The notes below the pieces were generated by a model that saw only the letters and a list, made by a program, of their open reading frames with translations, made no database searches and had not been told where the DNA came from. From Thermasporomyces composti (GTDB lineage: Bacteria > Actinomycetota > Actinomycetes > Propionibacteriales > Actinopolymorphaceae): DNA of 64,000 nucleotides. Numbering within the stretch: the stretch's first letter is position 1; each line of letters opens with the position of its first letter. The translations under genes and the position numbers were made by a program. Of this stretch, positions 36,064 to 44,773 are shown one piece after another. The stretch spans positions 1,488,001 through 1,552,000 of the forward strand of contig NZ_QTUC01000001.1 in assembly GCF_003386795.1 (NCBI RefSeq). The letters are read 5' to 3'.

Positions 36064-37599
36064 ATGTCCGCCGTATCTCCGGCCGCCCAAGCCGACGACG
36101 GCCGGTCCGACACCGACCGGTCCACGACCGGCCAGGCCGATACGACGCAGGTGCCGCCCTCCCAGGCCACCGAGCGAGCCGCTTCGTTCGACCCTGCCAG
36201 GAGGGCAGGGTCGTCCTTCGTCGTCGTCGCCAACCGCCTTCCCGTCGACCGCGTCGAGAACCCCGACGGGAGCATCCGCTGGCGCCGCAGCCCTGGCGGG
36301 CTGGTGACGGCGCTCGAGCCGGTCATGCGAGCGAACAAGGGAGCGTGGATCGGCTGGGCCGGCGCTCCAGGAACCGCGCCCGAGCCTTTCGACGAGGCCG
36401 GGATGCATCTGGTCTCCGTCCCGCTGTCCGCGGAGGAGGTCGAGGACTACTACGAGGGTTTCTCCAACGCCACGCTCTGGCCCCTGTACCACGACGTCAT
36501 CGCGCCGCCGGTCTACCGGCGGGACTGGTGGGACGCCTACGTCCGCGTCAACCATCGGTTCGCCGACGCCGCCGCGCGTGTCGCGGCGCGAGGCGCCGTC
36601 GTGTGGGTGCACGACTACCAGCTGCAGCTCGTGCCCGAGATGCTGCGGGCGCTGCGGCCGGACCTGCGCATCGGCTTCTTCTTGCACATCCCCTTCCCAC
36701 CGGTGGAGCTGTTCGCCCGGCTGCCGTGGCGACAGCAGGTGCTGCGCGGACTTCTGGGCGCCGACCTGGTGGGCTTCCAGCGGCCTGGCGCGGCGTCGAA
36801 CTTCCTACGGCTGACCCGGCGCCTCCTCGGCTACCAGACCCAGCGCGACCAGATCTTCCTGCCCGACGGCCGCGTCGTGCGCGCCCGGTCGTTCCCGATC
36901 TCCATCGATGTGGGCGAGCTGGAGGAGATCGCGCGTCGCCCGGAGACGGAACGACGCGCGTGGGAGATCCGGGAGGAGATCGGCGCCCCCTCGAAGATCC
37001 TGCTCGGTATCGACCGGCTCGACTACACCAAGGGCATCGCCGAGCGCATCCACGCTTTCGCCGAGCTGCTGAACGAAGGCCTCCTCACTCCCGACGAGGC
37101 CACCTTCATCCAGGTCGCGACACCGAGCCGGGAACGCGTCGAGCAGTACCAGCTGCTGCGTGACGAGGTCGAGCTCGCCGTCGGTCGGGTCAACGGCACC
37201 CACGGCCGCATCGGCCGCCCGGCCGTCACCTACCTGCACCACTCGCACGAACGCACCGAGCTGGCCGCCCTCTACCGGGCTGCCGACGTCATGGTGGTGA
37301 CGCCGCTGCGGGACGGGATGAACCTCGTCGCCAAGGAGTACATCGCCTGCCGGTACGACCACACGGGTGTCCTGATCCTCAGCGAGTTCGCTGGCGCGGC
37401 CGACGAGTTTCGACAGGCTCTCCTGGTCAACCCCTACGATGTCGACGGTTTGAAGCAGACGATGCTCCAGGCGCTGCGGATGGAGCCGCGGGAAGCGACT
37501 CGGAAGATGCGCGCGATGCGGCGGCACCTCGTCGAGCACGACGTCGACCGGTGGGCCAGCTCGTTCCTCACCGCCCTGTCCGGGGAGCCGGGTCGGTGA
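36064..37599 (+). CDS. otsA: Trehalose-6-phosphate synthase
   Basis: 511 residues from ATG 36064 with GGGAG; a TTG 24 bases upstream is unlikely. All OtsA landmarks are present: [24 protein letters not shown] (glycine loop), [53 protein letters not shown] (donor phosphate Arg/Lys), and [18 protein letters not shown]. It makes trehalose-6-phosphate from a nucleotide-glucose and glucose-6-phosphate. No otsB is adjacent. It overlaps the FGGY kinase by 4 bases. It is the standard family member, in contrast to the divergent GT20 at 15993-17462. Confidence 0.96.
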   Translation: MSAVSPAAQADDGRSDTDRSTTGQADTTQVPPSQATERAASFDPARRAGSSFVVVANRLPVDRVENPDGSIRWRRSPGGLVTALEPVMRANKGAWIGWAGAPGTAPEPFDEAGMHLVSVPLSAEEVEDYYEGFSNATLWPLYHDVIAPPVYRRDWWDAYVRVNHRFADAAARVAARGAVVWVHDYQLQLVPEMLRALRPDLRIGFFLHIPFPPVELFARLPWRQQVLRGLLGADLVGFQRPGAASNFLRLTRRLLGYQTQRDQIFLPDGRVVRARSFPISIDVGELEEIARRPETERRAWEIREEIGAPSKILLGIDRLDYTKGIAERIHAFAELLNEGLLTPDEATFIQVATPSRERVEQYQLLRDEVELAVGRVNGTHGRIGRPAVTYLHHSHERTELAALYRAADVMVVTPLRDGMNLVAKEYIACRYDHTGVLILSEFAGAADEFRQALLVNPYDVDGLKQTMLQALRMEPREATRKMRAMRRHLVEHDVDRWASSFLTALSGEPGR

Positions 37600-39008
37600 A
37601 GGCCTCGGCTCAGGAGGGCAGGCGCGTCCTCGCGCTGGACCTCGGCTCGTCGTCCGTCCGAGCGCTGGTCTGCGACGCCGCCGCGCGCCCCATCCCCGGC
37701 TTGCTGGCTCGTCAACCCATTCAGCTTCGGCAGACCGACGACGGGGCGGGCGAGCTCGACGCCGACGCCTACGTCGCGGCCCTCGTCGCCTGCCTCGACG
37801 ACCTCCAGGCCGCCGGCGCGCTCGACGGCGTCGAGCTGGTCGCCACCTCCTCCCAGTGGCACTCCGTCCTGGCCGTGGGGAGCGACGGCTCCGCCGTGTC
37901 GCCTGTCCTCACCTGGATCGACACCAGGGCACGGCCGACACACGCGCCCGCCGACCCGGCGGCCTTCCACGAACGGACCGGGGCGTGGGTCCACCCGCTG
38001 TACTGGACCGCCAAGGTGCCGTGGCTTCGTGCCCGGCTTGGCAGCTCCGCCGTGCGCTTCGTCGGGCTGCCCGACTACGTGCGGGGTGTCCTGCTCGGCG
38101 ACGACGCGACATCGCTGTCCATGGCGTCTGGAGCCGGGATGCTCGACCTGCGCGGTCGGTGCTGGGACACCGAGGCGTTGGAGCTGGCGGGGCTGTCCCC
38201 GGACGCGGCCGAGTTGCCGGCCCTCGACGACACTCCGCGCGCGCTGGCTCCCCGCTGGCACCGCCGGTGGCCCGCGCTCCGCCAGGCGCTGTGGTACCCG
38301 GCCGTCGGTGACGGCGCGGCCTCCAACCTCGGGAGTGGATGCTCCCGACCCGACGCGGTGGCGGTCACGGTCGGCACCTCGGCGGCGCTGCGCGTCGTCC
38401 ACAGCTCCGACCATCCTCCGCCGTCTCCTACCGTCTGGCGCTACCGCGTCGACGCCGACCGTTTGGTGAGCGGGATCGCCTTCTCCGGCGGCGGGGTCCT
38501 CCACGCCTGGGCGGTCCAGCTGCTGCGGCTCGACCCCGACGCCGAACCCGGTATCCCACCAGGCACCAGCGGTCTGCTCGCGGTTCCCCTGCACGCCGGA
38601 AGTCGTCCCCCAGGCACCGCTCCACCCGGCTCAGGGCTGGTGGCGGGCCTGTCGCTCGACACCTCCGCCGACGAGTTCTTGGCGGCGACGATGGAAGGGG
38701 TGGCGCTCGAGGCCGAACGCGCGCTCGCCACGTTGGAGAAGCTGTTCGGAACCTCCCTGGACGTCGTTCTCGGCGGCGGCGCGGTGGACGCGTCGCCCTG
38801 GTGGCAGCGCGCCTTCGCCGCGACGTTCGACCGCCCGGTCCGCATCGCCGACGACCGCGAGGTCGGTGCGCGTGGCGCGGCGGCGCTCGCCCTCGGGCTG
38901 GATCTGCCGCGACCGGTGGACGAGGTGCGCCCCGATCCCGAGGACGCCGCCCGGATGGCCCAAGTCCGGACCAAGTACGCGGCGCTGCGCGCGCTCACCC
39001 GGGACTGA
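37596..39008 (+). CDS. FGGY-family carbohydrate kinase (gluconokinase/xylulokinase-like)
   Basis: 470 residues, GTG 37596 in GTGA overlap with otsA. ASKHA fold: [20 protein letters not shown] (phosphate 1), [20 protein letters not shown] (VSxxxQ-H-like substrate region), [53 protein letters not shown] (phosphate 2), and [20 protein letters not shown] (adenosine motif). The catalytic Asp is probably in 'WIDTR'-linked or '[11 protein letters not shown]' segments, typical of gluconokinases. Substrate cannot be fixed from sequence; gluconate is favoured. Confidence 0.88.
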   Translation: MKASAQEGRRVLALDLGSSSVRALVCDAAARPIPGLLARQPIQLRQTDDGAGELDADAYVAALVACLDDLQAAGALDGVELVATSSQWHSVLAVGSDGSAVSPVLTWIDTRARPTHAPADPAAFHERTGAWVHPLYWTAKVPWLRARLGSSAVRFVGLPDYVRGVLLGDDATSLSMASGAGMLDLRGRCWDTEALELAGLSPDAAELPALDDTPRALAPRWHRRWPALRQALWYPAVGDGAASNLGSGCSRPDAVAVTVGTSAALRVVHSSDHPPPSPTVWRYRVDADRLVSGIAFSGGGVLHAWAVQLLRLDPDAEPGIPPGTSGLLAVPLHAGSRPPGTAPPGSGLVAGLSLDTSADEFLAATMEGVALEAERALATLEKLFGTSLDVVLGGGAVDASPWWQRAFAATFDRPVRIADDREVGARGAAALALGLDLPRPVDEVRPDPEDAARMAQVRTKYAALRALTRD

Positions 39009-39357
39009 GGCCACCCGATGAGGACACCGGTATCGCGACGGGGACACCCAGGACGGGGACGCCCCAGGACGGGGACCCGCATCACGGGGCGCATCACGGC
39101 GGCACACCATCACGGCGGCACACCATCACGACGGGCCCGGGCGAGACGGGAGAGCGATAACAAGACGCACTCCTCGCGTCTTCGCCTTCACTGATGGTCC
39201 GACCCGACTTTAATGACGTGAGCGCGGCATCCGGACGCGTACTCTTCCGGTCCTTCACGACCTCGCCGGACCGTGTGCACCCCGCTCCCGGGGCCAGGGG
39301 CTCGACACAGCCCGTGACAAGGCAAGATGATGCTCCGCAACGGAAGGGGCACGAAGA
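39009..39357. other. Intergenic region of about 350 bases with tandem repeats, upstream of the phosphatase
   Basis: No ORF is convincing. The first 130 bases hold short G+C-rich repeats; the rest should contain the promoter of the SpoIIE-type phosphatase, but no clear -10/-35 pair was found. Confidence 0.6.
39092..39134. repeat. 16-bp tandem repeat
   Basis: CATCACGGCGGCACAC occurs twice exactly (39092-39107 and 39108-39123), followed by a partial third copy CATCACGACGG. Just upstream, a different short motif with core CAGGACGGGGAC occurs twice (near 39049 and 39065). Confidence 0.8.
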
Positions 39358-41211
39358 GTGACAGGGCCAGCCGAGCGGGACAGCGGCAGGGACGGTCACC
39401 ACGCCACGCCAGGTGACGTCGACACCAGGTTCGAGGCGCTCGTCGACCTGGTGCCGAGTGGTGTCGTGGTGGTCGACCCGTGGGGCCGCGTCAGCGTGTG
39501 GAATACGGGGGCAGAGTCGATCTTGCGTTGGCCCAGCGGCGACGTGCTCGGAGCGGACGCGATCAGCACGACCGTCGCCCCCAGTTATCAAGAGGCAGCG
39601 CGCAAGCTCGTCCACCGGATCCGCCGGGAGGGCGGGTGGGAGGGCACCGTCCCCCTCCAGCGCAAGGACGGCCAGACCCGCCTGTGCGCACTGCGCGCCC
39701 GGGGCCTCCGGGACGTGGACGGAACACCGACCGGCGAGATCCTCGTCGTGTTCTCCGAGCTTCCGTCCTCCTCCGGGTCGTCGAGTGAGACCAGCGCCGC
39801 CGACGAGCGCGCCGCCTTGCTGCGTGCCGAGCGCGCCGCGCGGGAGGAGCTGGAGAGCGTGCGCGACCGGCTGGCGTTCATCGTGCACGCCAGCAGCCGT
39901 CTCGCGTCCTCCCTCGACGTCGGCATGACGTTGGAGACCGTCGGGGACCTGGTCGTCCCGCGGTTCGGCCGGGTCTGCCTCATCGACCTGTGGGACGGCC
40001 GCCGCCTCGAACGCGTCTACGTCCGCGACGCCGAGTCCGATCGCGACGACCTCGTGGCGCAGCTGCGGACCCTGGGCGGCACCCAACGAGAGGACCACCC
40101 AGGTATCCGCGCGGTGCTGACCGGTCGCCCGTGCGTCGTCGCGGTGACCGACCCCGCGCAGGTGGCGCGGATGTACGACGACCCACGCGCCGCGGAGCTG
40201 ATCAACCGGGCGGCGCAGGGACGCGGCTTCGTCGCCGTGCCGCTCATCACGCGAGGACGAGTCATCGGCGTCCTCACCTTGCTGGGACCCGGTGTCGCCC
40301 ACGGGCACGAGCTCGACCCGGCCGAGGACCTCCCGGTCCTCGAGCAGGTCGCCACCCGCGCCGCGCAAAGCATCGAGAACGCCCGTCTCTTCGACGCCGA
40401 GCGGCGCCTCGCCCGCAACCTGCAGGAGAGCGAACGTCGCCAGCGCCGGGCGGCCCTCACGCTGCAGCGGAGCCTGCTGCCCGCGTGGCCACACCAACCC
40501 GCCGAGCTGGAGGTGGCGACCCGGTACTTCCCGGGTGCGGAGGAGGCCGAGGTCGGGGGTGACTGGTACGACGTGATTCCCGTCTCCTCCGGCCGGACGG
40601 CGCTCGTCATCGGCGACGTCATGGGGCGCGGGCTGCGCGCCGCCACCCTCATGGGCCAGGTCCGCACCGCCGTGCGCGCCTACGCGCGGCAGGACCTGCC
40701 TCCCAAGGAGATCCTGGAGCTCCTCGACGGGGTGGTGGCCGACCTCGGTGAGGCGCAGATCGTCACGTGCGTCTACGCCCTCTTCGACAGCCTGCGCGGG
40801 ACGCTCACCTACGCGTCGGCGGGGCACATGCCGCTGCTCATCGTGGACGCCCGCGGGAGGGCACGCCGCCTCGACCACGAGTCCGGTCTCCCGCTGGGCG
40901 TGGCGCGCTGCGCGGCGCCCGAGCACGTCGTCGCCGTCCCCGCCAACACCATGGTGGTCTTCTACACCGACGGACTGGTGGAGCACCGGCAACGTGACGT
41001 CGACAGTGGGATCGACGAGCTGGTGGACTCCCTCGCCCGGGCCTCCGGCACCCTCGAGGGGGTCTGTGACCAGGTGATCGACGACCTCCGGCCGCCCACC
41101 GGCTACGACGACGACGTGGCGCTCCTGTTGGCGAGGGCCCGAGACCCAGCGACGTCGCCGCCGCCGACCGCGGTGCCCTCGGCGACCGCCTCGGCGCCGC
41201 CCGCGAGCTGA
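39358..41211 (+). CDS. PAS-GAF-SpoIIE/PP2C-type serine phosphatase
   Basis: 617 residues. PAS domain (about 20-135, with VPSGVVVVDPWGRVSVWNTG), a coiled linker rich in Glu/Arg (about 145-175), GAF domain (about 180-345, LDVGMTLETVGDLVVPRFGR to LPVLEQVATRAAQSIENARL), then PPM/SpoIIE phosphatase (about 365-590). Metal-binding acidic residues are visible in VGGDWYDVIPVSSGRTALVI, VIGDVMGRGL and the terminal GYDDDVALLL. Such proteins reverse anti-sigma antagonist phosphorylation in actinobacteria, with the PAS/GAF part as sensor. Start GTG 39358; gene alone on the plus strand, ending 9 bases before the convergent kinase gene. Confidence 0.95.
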   Translation: MTGPAERDSGRDGHHATPGDVDTRFEALVDLVPSGVVVVDPWGRVSVWNTGAESILRWPSGDVLGADAISTTVAPSYQEAARKLVHRIRREGGWEGTVPLQRKDGQTRLCALRARGLRDVDGTPTGEILVVFSELPSSSGSSSETSAADERAALLRAERAAREELESVRDRLAFIVHASSRLASSLDVGMTLETVGDLVVPRFGRVCLIDLWDGRRLERVYVRDAESDRDDLVAQLRTLGGTQREDHPGIRAVLTGRPCVVAVTDPAQVARMYDDPRAAELINRAAQGRGFVAVPLITRGRVIGVLTLLGPGVAHGHELDPAEDLPVLEQVATRAAQSIENARLFDAERRLARNLQESERRQRRAALTLQRSLLPAWPHQPAELEVATRYFPGAEEAEVGGDWYDVIPVSSGRTALVIGDVMGRGLRAATLMGQVRTAVRAYARQDLPPKEILELLDGVVADLGEAQIVTCVYALFDSLRGTLTYASAGHMPLLIVDARGRARRLDHESGLPLGVARCAAPEHVVAVPANTMVVFYTDGLVEHRQRDVDSGIDELVDSLARASGTLEGVCDQVIDDLRPPTGYDDDVALLLARARDPATSPPPTAVPSATASAPPAS

Positions 41212-41220
41212 CGCAGGGGC

Positions 41221-42216
41221 TCAGCGGGCGACGTTCTCGGCGCTGTCGAGGGTGGCCAGCTCTCGACGACGCGGCAGGCCCTCCCAGTCGCCGGACACCG
41301 ACACTGAGAACGCGCCGCAGACGTTGCCACGGCGCAGACGGTCTGCGGGCGAGAGCCCGTCGAGCAGCGCCGACAGGTAGCCCGCGACGAAGGCGTCGCC
41401 CGCTCCCACCGGATCGACCAGGGTGACCGGCAGGGCCGGCGACGTCACGACCTCCCCGTCGATCAGCGCGTACGCTCCGTCGCCGCCCCGCTTGATCACC
41501 ACCTGGGTGGGACCCCGGCTGGCCAGCCCCTTGGCCAGGTGCGCCACGGATCCCTCGCCGACCACGAGCGCGGCCTCGTCCTCGCCGGCGAAGACCAGGT
41601 CTGCCCGCTCGACCAGCGTCGCCAGCTCGGCGCCGGCCTCCGCGGGCGACCACAGCGCCGCGCGGTAGTTGAGGTCGAACGACACCAAGACCCCGGCATC
41701 CCGGGCGATCTCCACTGCTCGGTGGACGGCCGCACGCGCGGACGGCGAGAGCGCCGGCGTGATGCCGGAGACGTGGAGGAGGCGGGCGGCGCGAACGAGC
41801 TCCGGGTCGACGTCGTCCGGCGCCAGTCGCGAGCCAGCCAGACCACGTCGGTAGTAGCTCACCCGGACCCGATCGGCGGTGCGGCGCTCGCGCAGCATCA
41901 GCCCGGTCGGCACCTCGGTCTCGAACGTCACCCGGGACACGTCCACGCCCTCACCGCGCAGGGCGGACGCGATGAGCAGACCGAGCGGGTCATCACCGAG
42001 TCGTCCGATCCAGGCCGCGCGGTGGCCGAGCCGGCTCACCCCGATGGCGACGTTCGTCTCGGCTCCGCCGAAGGAGACGCGCGCGGGGGCGCCGACCGTG
42101 AACGAGCCGGTATCGGTGGCCGCGACCAGCCCCATCGTCTCGCCGAGCGTCACGAGGTCGACCCGGGTGCCGCCCTGGTCGTTGGTGCGGTCGTCAGGCG
42201 AGGCGTCACCGCTCAT
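41221..42216 (-). CDS. kdgK: PfkB-family 2-keto-3-deoxygluconate kinase
   Basis: 331 residues. Ribokinase fold: N-terminal 'VTLGETMGLVAATDTGSFTV', FGGAETNVAIGVSRLGHRAA with the GG substrate motif, and the C-terminal signature VDPVGAGDAFVAGYLSALLD with catalytic Asp (about residue 267) and anion hole. The R-x-R-V-S-Y-Y-R-x-G motif (VRVSYYRRGLAGSRL) is characteristic of KDG kinases. It makes KDPG for the aldolase encoded immediately upstream; the two genes overlap by 4 bases (ATGA at 42213-42216). Confidence 0.93.
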   Translation of the reverse strand: MSGDASPDDRTNDQGGTRVDLVTLGETMGLVAATDTGSFTVGAPARVSFGGAETNVAIGVSRLGHRAAWIGRLGDDPLGLLIASALRGEGVDVSRVTFETEVPTGLMLRERRTADRVRVSYYRRGLAGSRLAPDDVDPELVRAARLLHVSGITPALSPSARAAVHRAVEIARDAGVLVSFDLNYRAALWSPAEAGAELATLVERADLVFAGEDEAALVVGEGSVAHLAKGLASRGPTQVVIKRGGDGAYALIDGEVVTSPALPVTLVDPVGAGDAFVAGYLSALLDGLSPADRLRRGNVCGAFSVSVSGDWEGLPRRRELATLDSAENVAR

Positions 42217-42857
42217 CGACGTCTCCCCCGCCTCGTCACGTTCGCGACCAGCCGGCGCGCCCGCTCCGCGAGCGCGTCGAGGTCGCCGTCGGACTGGCAG
42301 GCGTCGCCGATGAGCGGGCTCCCCACGCCGACGGCGGTGGCGCCGGCCACGAGGTAGAACTCAGCGTCGTCGACGCTGACCCCGCCGGTCGGCACGAGGG
42401 GGATGTCCGGCAGCGGTCCCCGGATGGCCTTGACGTAGCTCGGGCCACCCACCGCCGAGGCCGGGAAGACCTTCACCATCGCCGCGCCAGCCCGCCACGC
42501 GGTGAGGATCTCGCTCGGGGTGAGGGCGCCGGGCAGAACCGGCACTCCGAGGCGCGCCCCCTCCTCGATCACGTCCACGTTCAACGAGGGGGAGATCAGG
42601 TATGTCGCACCCGCGTCCACCGCCTGGCGAGCCTGCTCCACCGTGGTCACCGTGCCGGCGCCGAGCGCGACGTCAGCGGGCTTGCGAGCGGCGTACTTGC
42701 GGATCGCGTCAGCGACGTTCGGAGCAGTGAAGGTGAACTCCACCGCGCGGATGCCCTGCTCGACGAGCACGTCACTGACGTCGGCGAACCGGGCCGCGGA
42801 TGACGACCGCAGGATCGCCACCGCTGGGCAGGCGTTGATCGCTTCCTGCAAACCCAC
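42213..42857 (-). CDS. eda: KDPG/KHG aldolase
   Basis: 214 residues from GTG 42855-42857, with AAAGGAG upstream. Motifs: AVEFTFTAPNVADAIRKYAA (catalytic Glu), LGAGTVTTVEQARQAVDAGA, TYLISPSLNVDVIEEGARLG, and the Schiff-base Lys in AAMVKVFPASAVGGPSYVKA (about residue 131), then LVPTGGVSVDDAEFYLVAGA. It cleaves KDPG to pyruvate and glyceraldehyde-3-phosphate. Longer upstream frames (to 43418) have no start signal and are rejected. First gene of the kdgK-eda operon, divergent from the Nramp-like transporter. Confidence 0.94.
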   Translation of the reverse strand: MGLQEAINACPAVAILRSSSAARFADVSDVLVEQGIRAVEFTFTAPNVADAIRKYAARKPADVALGAGTVTTVEQARQAVDAGATYLISPSLNVDVIEEGARLGVPVLPGALTPSEILTAWRAGAAMVKVFPASAVGGPSYVKAIRGPLPDIPLVPTGGVSVDDAEFYLVAGATAVGVGSPLIGDACQSDGDLDALAERARRLVANVTRRGRRR

Positions 42858-43000
42858 GAGCGTCTCCTTTGTCGGACGGGCCAGACAGGCCTGGACGAGC
42901 CCTTGTCGGAGGGCACGGCGACGACCCTGTGGCCCCGAGCCGTGCTCCGAGCCATGCGACGGCCTCTGAGTGTAGAGCCGCCCCTGACCGGGCTGGTCTC

Positions 43001-43015
43001 GATGTTTCGAACATC
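43001..43015. promoter_or_regulatory. Candidate operator palindrome
   Basis: GATGTT and AACATC, 6-bp inverted arms with a 3-base centre (TCG), 144 bases upstream of eda. The form TGTTTCGAACA resembles sites of IclR-type sugar-acid regulators, but this is a guess. Confidence 0.5.
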
Positions 43016-43095
43016 TTGACCGCGTGTATCGGCGGGATTTCACTGATCGAGGCGTCGCCGATCCGCGGCGTAGCGGGACCCGGCCTCGCCACCGC

Positions 43096-43160
43096 GCGGC
43101 TGCGTCACCACGGGGCGGCTGCGTCACCACGGGGCGGCTGCGTTCCCATGGGGCGGCTGG
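43096..43160. repeat. 19-bp tandem repeat upstream of the Nramp-like gene
   Basis: Units 43096-43114 and 43115-43133 are identical (GCGGCTGCGTCACCACGGG). Unit 43134-43152 differs at three positions, and a partial unit starts at 43153. The array ends 34 bases before the start codon. Confidence 0.85.
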
Positions 43161-43194
43161 GCCGCCTCGGGTACGGCAGCGGGAAGGAGCGCGC

Positions 43195-44688
43195 ATGGCG
43201 ATCGAGCGAGACCCCGCCAAGCCTGGTCCGGCCGATCCCGCACACCGCGATTCCACTCCCGTCGATGCGGCGCGGACGACCTTCACGCCCACGCTCTCCA
43301 CCAGGTACCTGCCAGGTGTCGCGATCCGCGACCTCCCCGCCGCGCCGACGAACACCTGGCGCATCATCGGCCCCGGCCTGGTCGGCGCCGGTGTCGGCCT
43401 CGCCTCCGGCGAGTTCATCTTGTGGCCCTACATCGCCACGCAGGTGGGCCTGGTGTTCCTGTGGGGCGCGGTGATCGGCGTCACCACCCAGTGGTTCCTC
43501 AATATGGAGATCGAGCGCTACACGCTCGCCACGGGCGAGACCGCCCTCACCGGGTTCAGCCGCCTGTGGAAGCACTGGGGGCTGGTCTTCGCCGTCATGA
43601 CCTACTTCGCCAACTTGTGGCCGGGTTGGGCCACCAGCTCGGCCTCGCTGATGACGTACATCGTCGGCGGCGACGTCCGGGTCATCGCCATCGGGATCCT
43701 GGTGGTCTGCGGGGCGGTGCTCACGCTCGCCCCGGTGGTCTACAACGCTCTCGAACGCGTCATCTTCCTCAAGGTGGCCATGATCCTGCTGTTCGTGGCC
43801 GTCGCCATCGCGTTCGCCATCAGCGGCGACGCCTGGCGCGGTCTCGGCCAGGCGGTCACGCACGTCGGACAGTTCCCCTCCACGCTGGAGTACTCGCTCA
43901 TGCTCGGCGCGATCGCCTACGCCGGGGCCGGTGGGGGGCAGAACCTGTGCCAGAGCAACTGGATCCGCGACAAGCGGTTCGGCATGGGGGCGTACGTCCC
44001 GCGCCTGGTCAGTCCGGTCACCGGGCAGGAGGAGGCGGCGCCCTCGACGGACTTCGTCTTCGCACCGACCCCGGCGAACCTCCGCCGCTGGCGGGCATGG
44101 TGGCGGTTCGCCAACATCGAGCAGGCTCTGACGTTCGTGCTCATCACCGTGCTCACCATCGGCTTCATGTCGATGCTGGCCTACTCGACGGTCTACGGCC
44201 GGGGAGGACTCACCCGCGACATCGGCTTCCTCCAGGTCGAGGGCAACGTCCTGATGTCCCAGGTCGGGTCGTGGTTCGGCTACCTGTTCTGGGTGATCGG
44301 CGCCTACAGCCTGTTCGCGGCCGCGATGGGCATCATCGACTACACGAGCCGGCTCGCCGCCGACCTGCTCGCCACGGTCTACCTGCGCGGGTCTGGGATC
44401 TCCGAGAGCCGCATCTACTTCTGGCTGGTGTGGGGCCTCGTCGCGTTCGGCGTCCTCGTGCTCCTGCTCGGCGTGGACCAGCCCCTGGTCCTGCTCGTCA
44501 TCTCCTCGTGCGTGAGCGGCGTCATGATGGCGATCTACGGCGTCCTGCTCATCATCATGAACAAGCGAGCCTTGCCGACACCGATCCGGATCCCACGGTT
44601 CCGCACCGTGGTCATCGCCCTGGCCGTGCTGTTCTACGGCGTCCTCGGCGTCATCACCATCGTCGAGGAGGGGCAGAAGCTCTTCTAG
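43195..44688 (+). CDS. Nramp-superfamily transporter lacking canonical metal-binding motifs
   Basis: 497 residues from ATG 43195 (GGAAGGAG upstream). About eleven membrane helices follow a 55-residue polar N-terminus. Overall helices and spacing match Nramp transporters: IIGPGLVGAGVGLASGEFIL in helix 1 and GAIAYAGAGGGQNLCQSNW in helix 6. However, the metal-ligand motif DPGN of helix 1 reads SGEF (residues 71-74) and the MPH(N) motif of helix 6 reads GGGQN (246-250). Substrate is therefore unlikely to be Mn/Fe by the standard mechanism. Its position between two sugar-acid operons suggests an organic acid or a cation co-transported with one (inference). Confidence 0.85.
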   Translation: MAIERDPAKPGPADPAHRDSTPVDAARTTFTPTLSTRYLPGVAIRDLPAAPTNTWRIIGPGLVGAGVGLASGEFILWPYIATQVGLVFLWGAVIGVTTQWFLNMEIERYTLATGETALTGFSRLWKHWGLVFAVMTYFANLWPGWATSSASLMTYIVGGDVRVIAIGILVVCGAVLTLAPVVYNALERVIFLKVAMILLFVAVAIAFAISGDAWRGLGQAVTHVGQFPSTLEYSLMLGAIAYAGAGGGQNLCQSNWIRDKRFGMGAYVPRLVSPVTGQEEAAPSTDFVFAPTPANLRRWRAWWRFANIEQALTFVLITVLTIGFMSMLAYSTVYGRGGLTRDIGFLQVEGNVLMSQVGSWFGYLFWVIGAYSLFAAAMGIIDYTSRLAADLLATVYLRGSGISESRIYFWLVWGLVAFGVLVLLLGVDQPLVLLVISSCVSGVMMAIYGVLLIIMNKRALPTPIRIPRFRTVVIALAVLFYGVLGVITIVEEGQKLF

Positions 44689-44728
44689 GCTTCCCCGCTG
44701 CCGTCCACGTCGCTGCCCACGACAAGGG

Positions 44729-44759
44729 TCGGCCCGGCGCGATCCCCGCGCCGGGCCGA
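44729..44759. terminator. Bidirectional terminator between convergent genes
   Basis: Perfect 13-bp inverted repeat, TCGGCCCGGCGCG with its complement, and a 5-base loop (ATCCC). It lies 40 bases after the transporter stop and 14 bases after the dehydrogenase stop on the opposite strand. Confidence 0.85.
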
Positions 44760-44773
44760 ACCGTGGGCATCCG

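Larger units (their letters stand above)
42858..43194. other. Divergent control region, eda / Nramp-like transporter
   Basis: About 340 bases with no gene. It contains a palindrome (43001-43015) and a 19-bp tandem array (43096-43160) and must carry both promoters. No regulator gene is nearby, so a distant IclR/GntR/LacI protein may act here. Confidence 0.6.

Noticed and set aside
43096-43160. Possible CRISPR array
   Set aside because: Repeats are directly adjacent without spacers and only 19 bp long, so this is a tandem repeat.
42213-43418. A long minus-strand frame extending eda by about 190 codons
   Set aside because: The extra part has no aldolase similarity and crosses the tandem repeat and the Nramp-like start. 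GTG 42857 has a good ribosome site.
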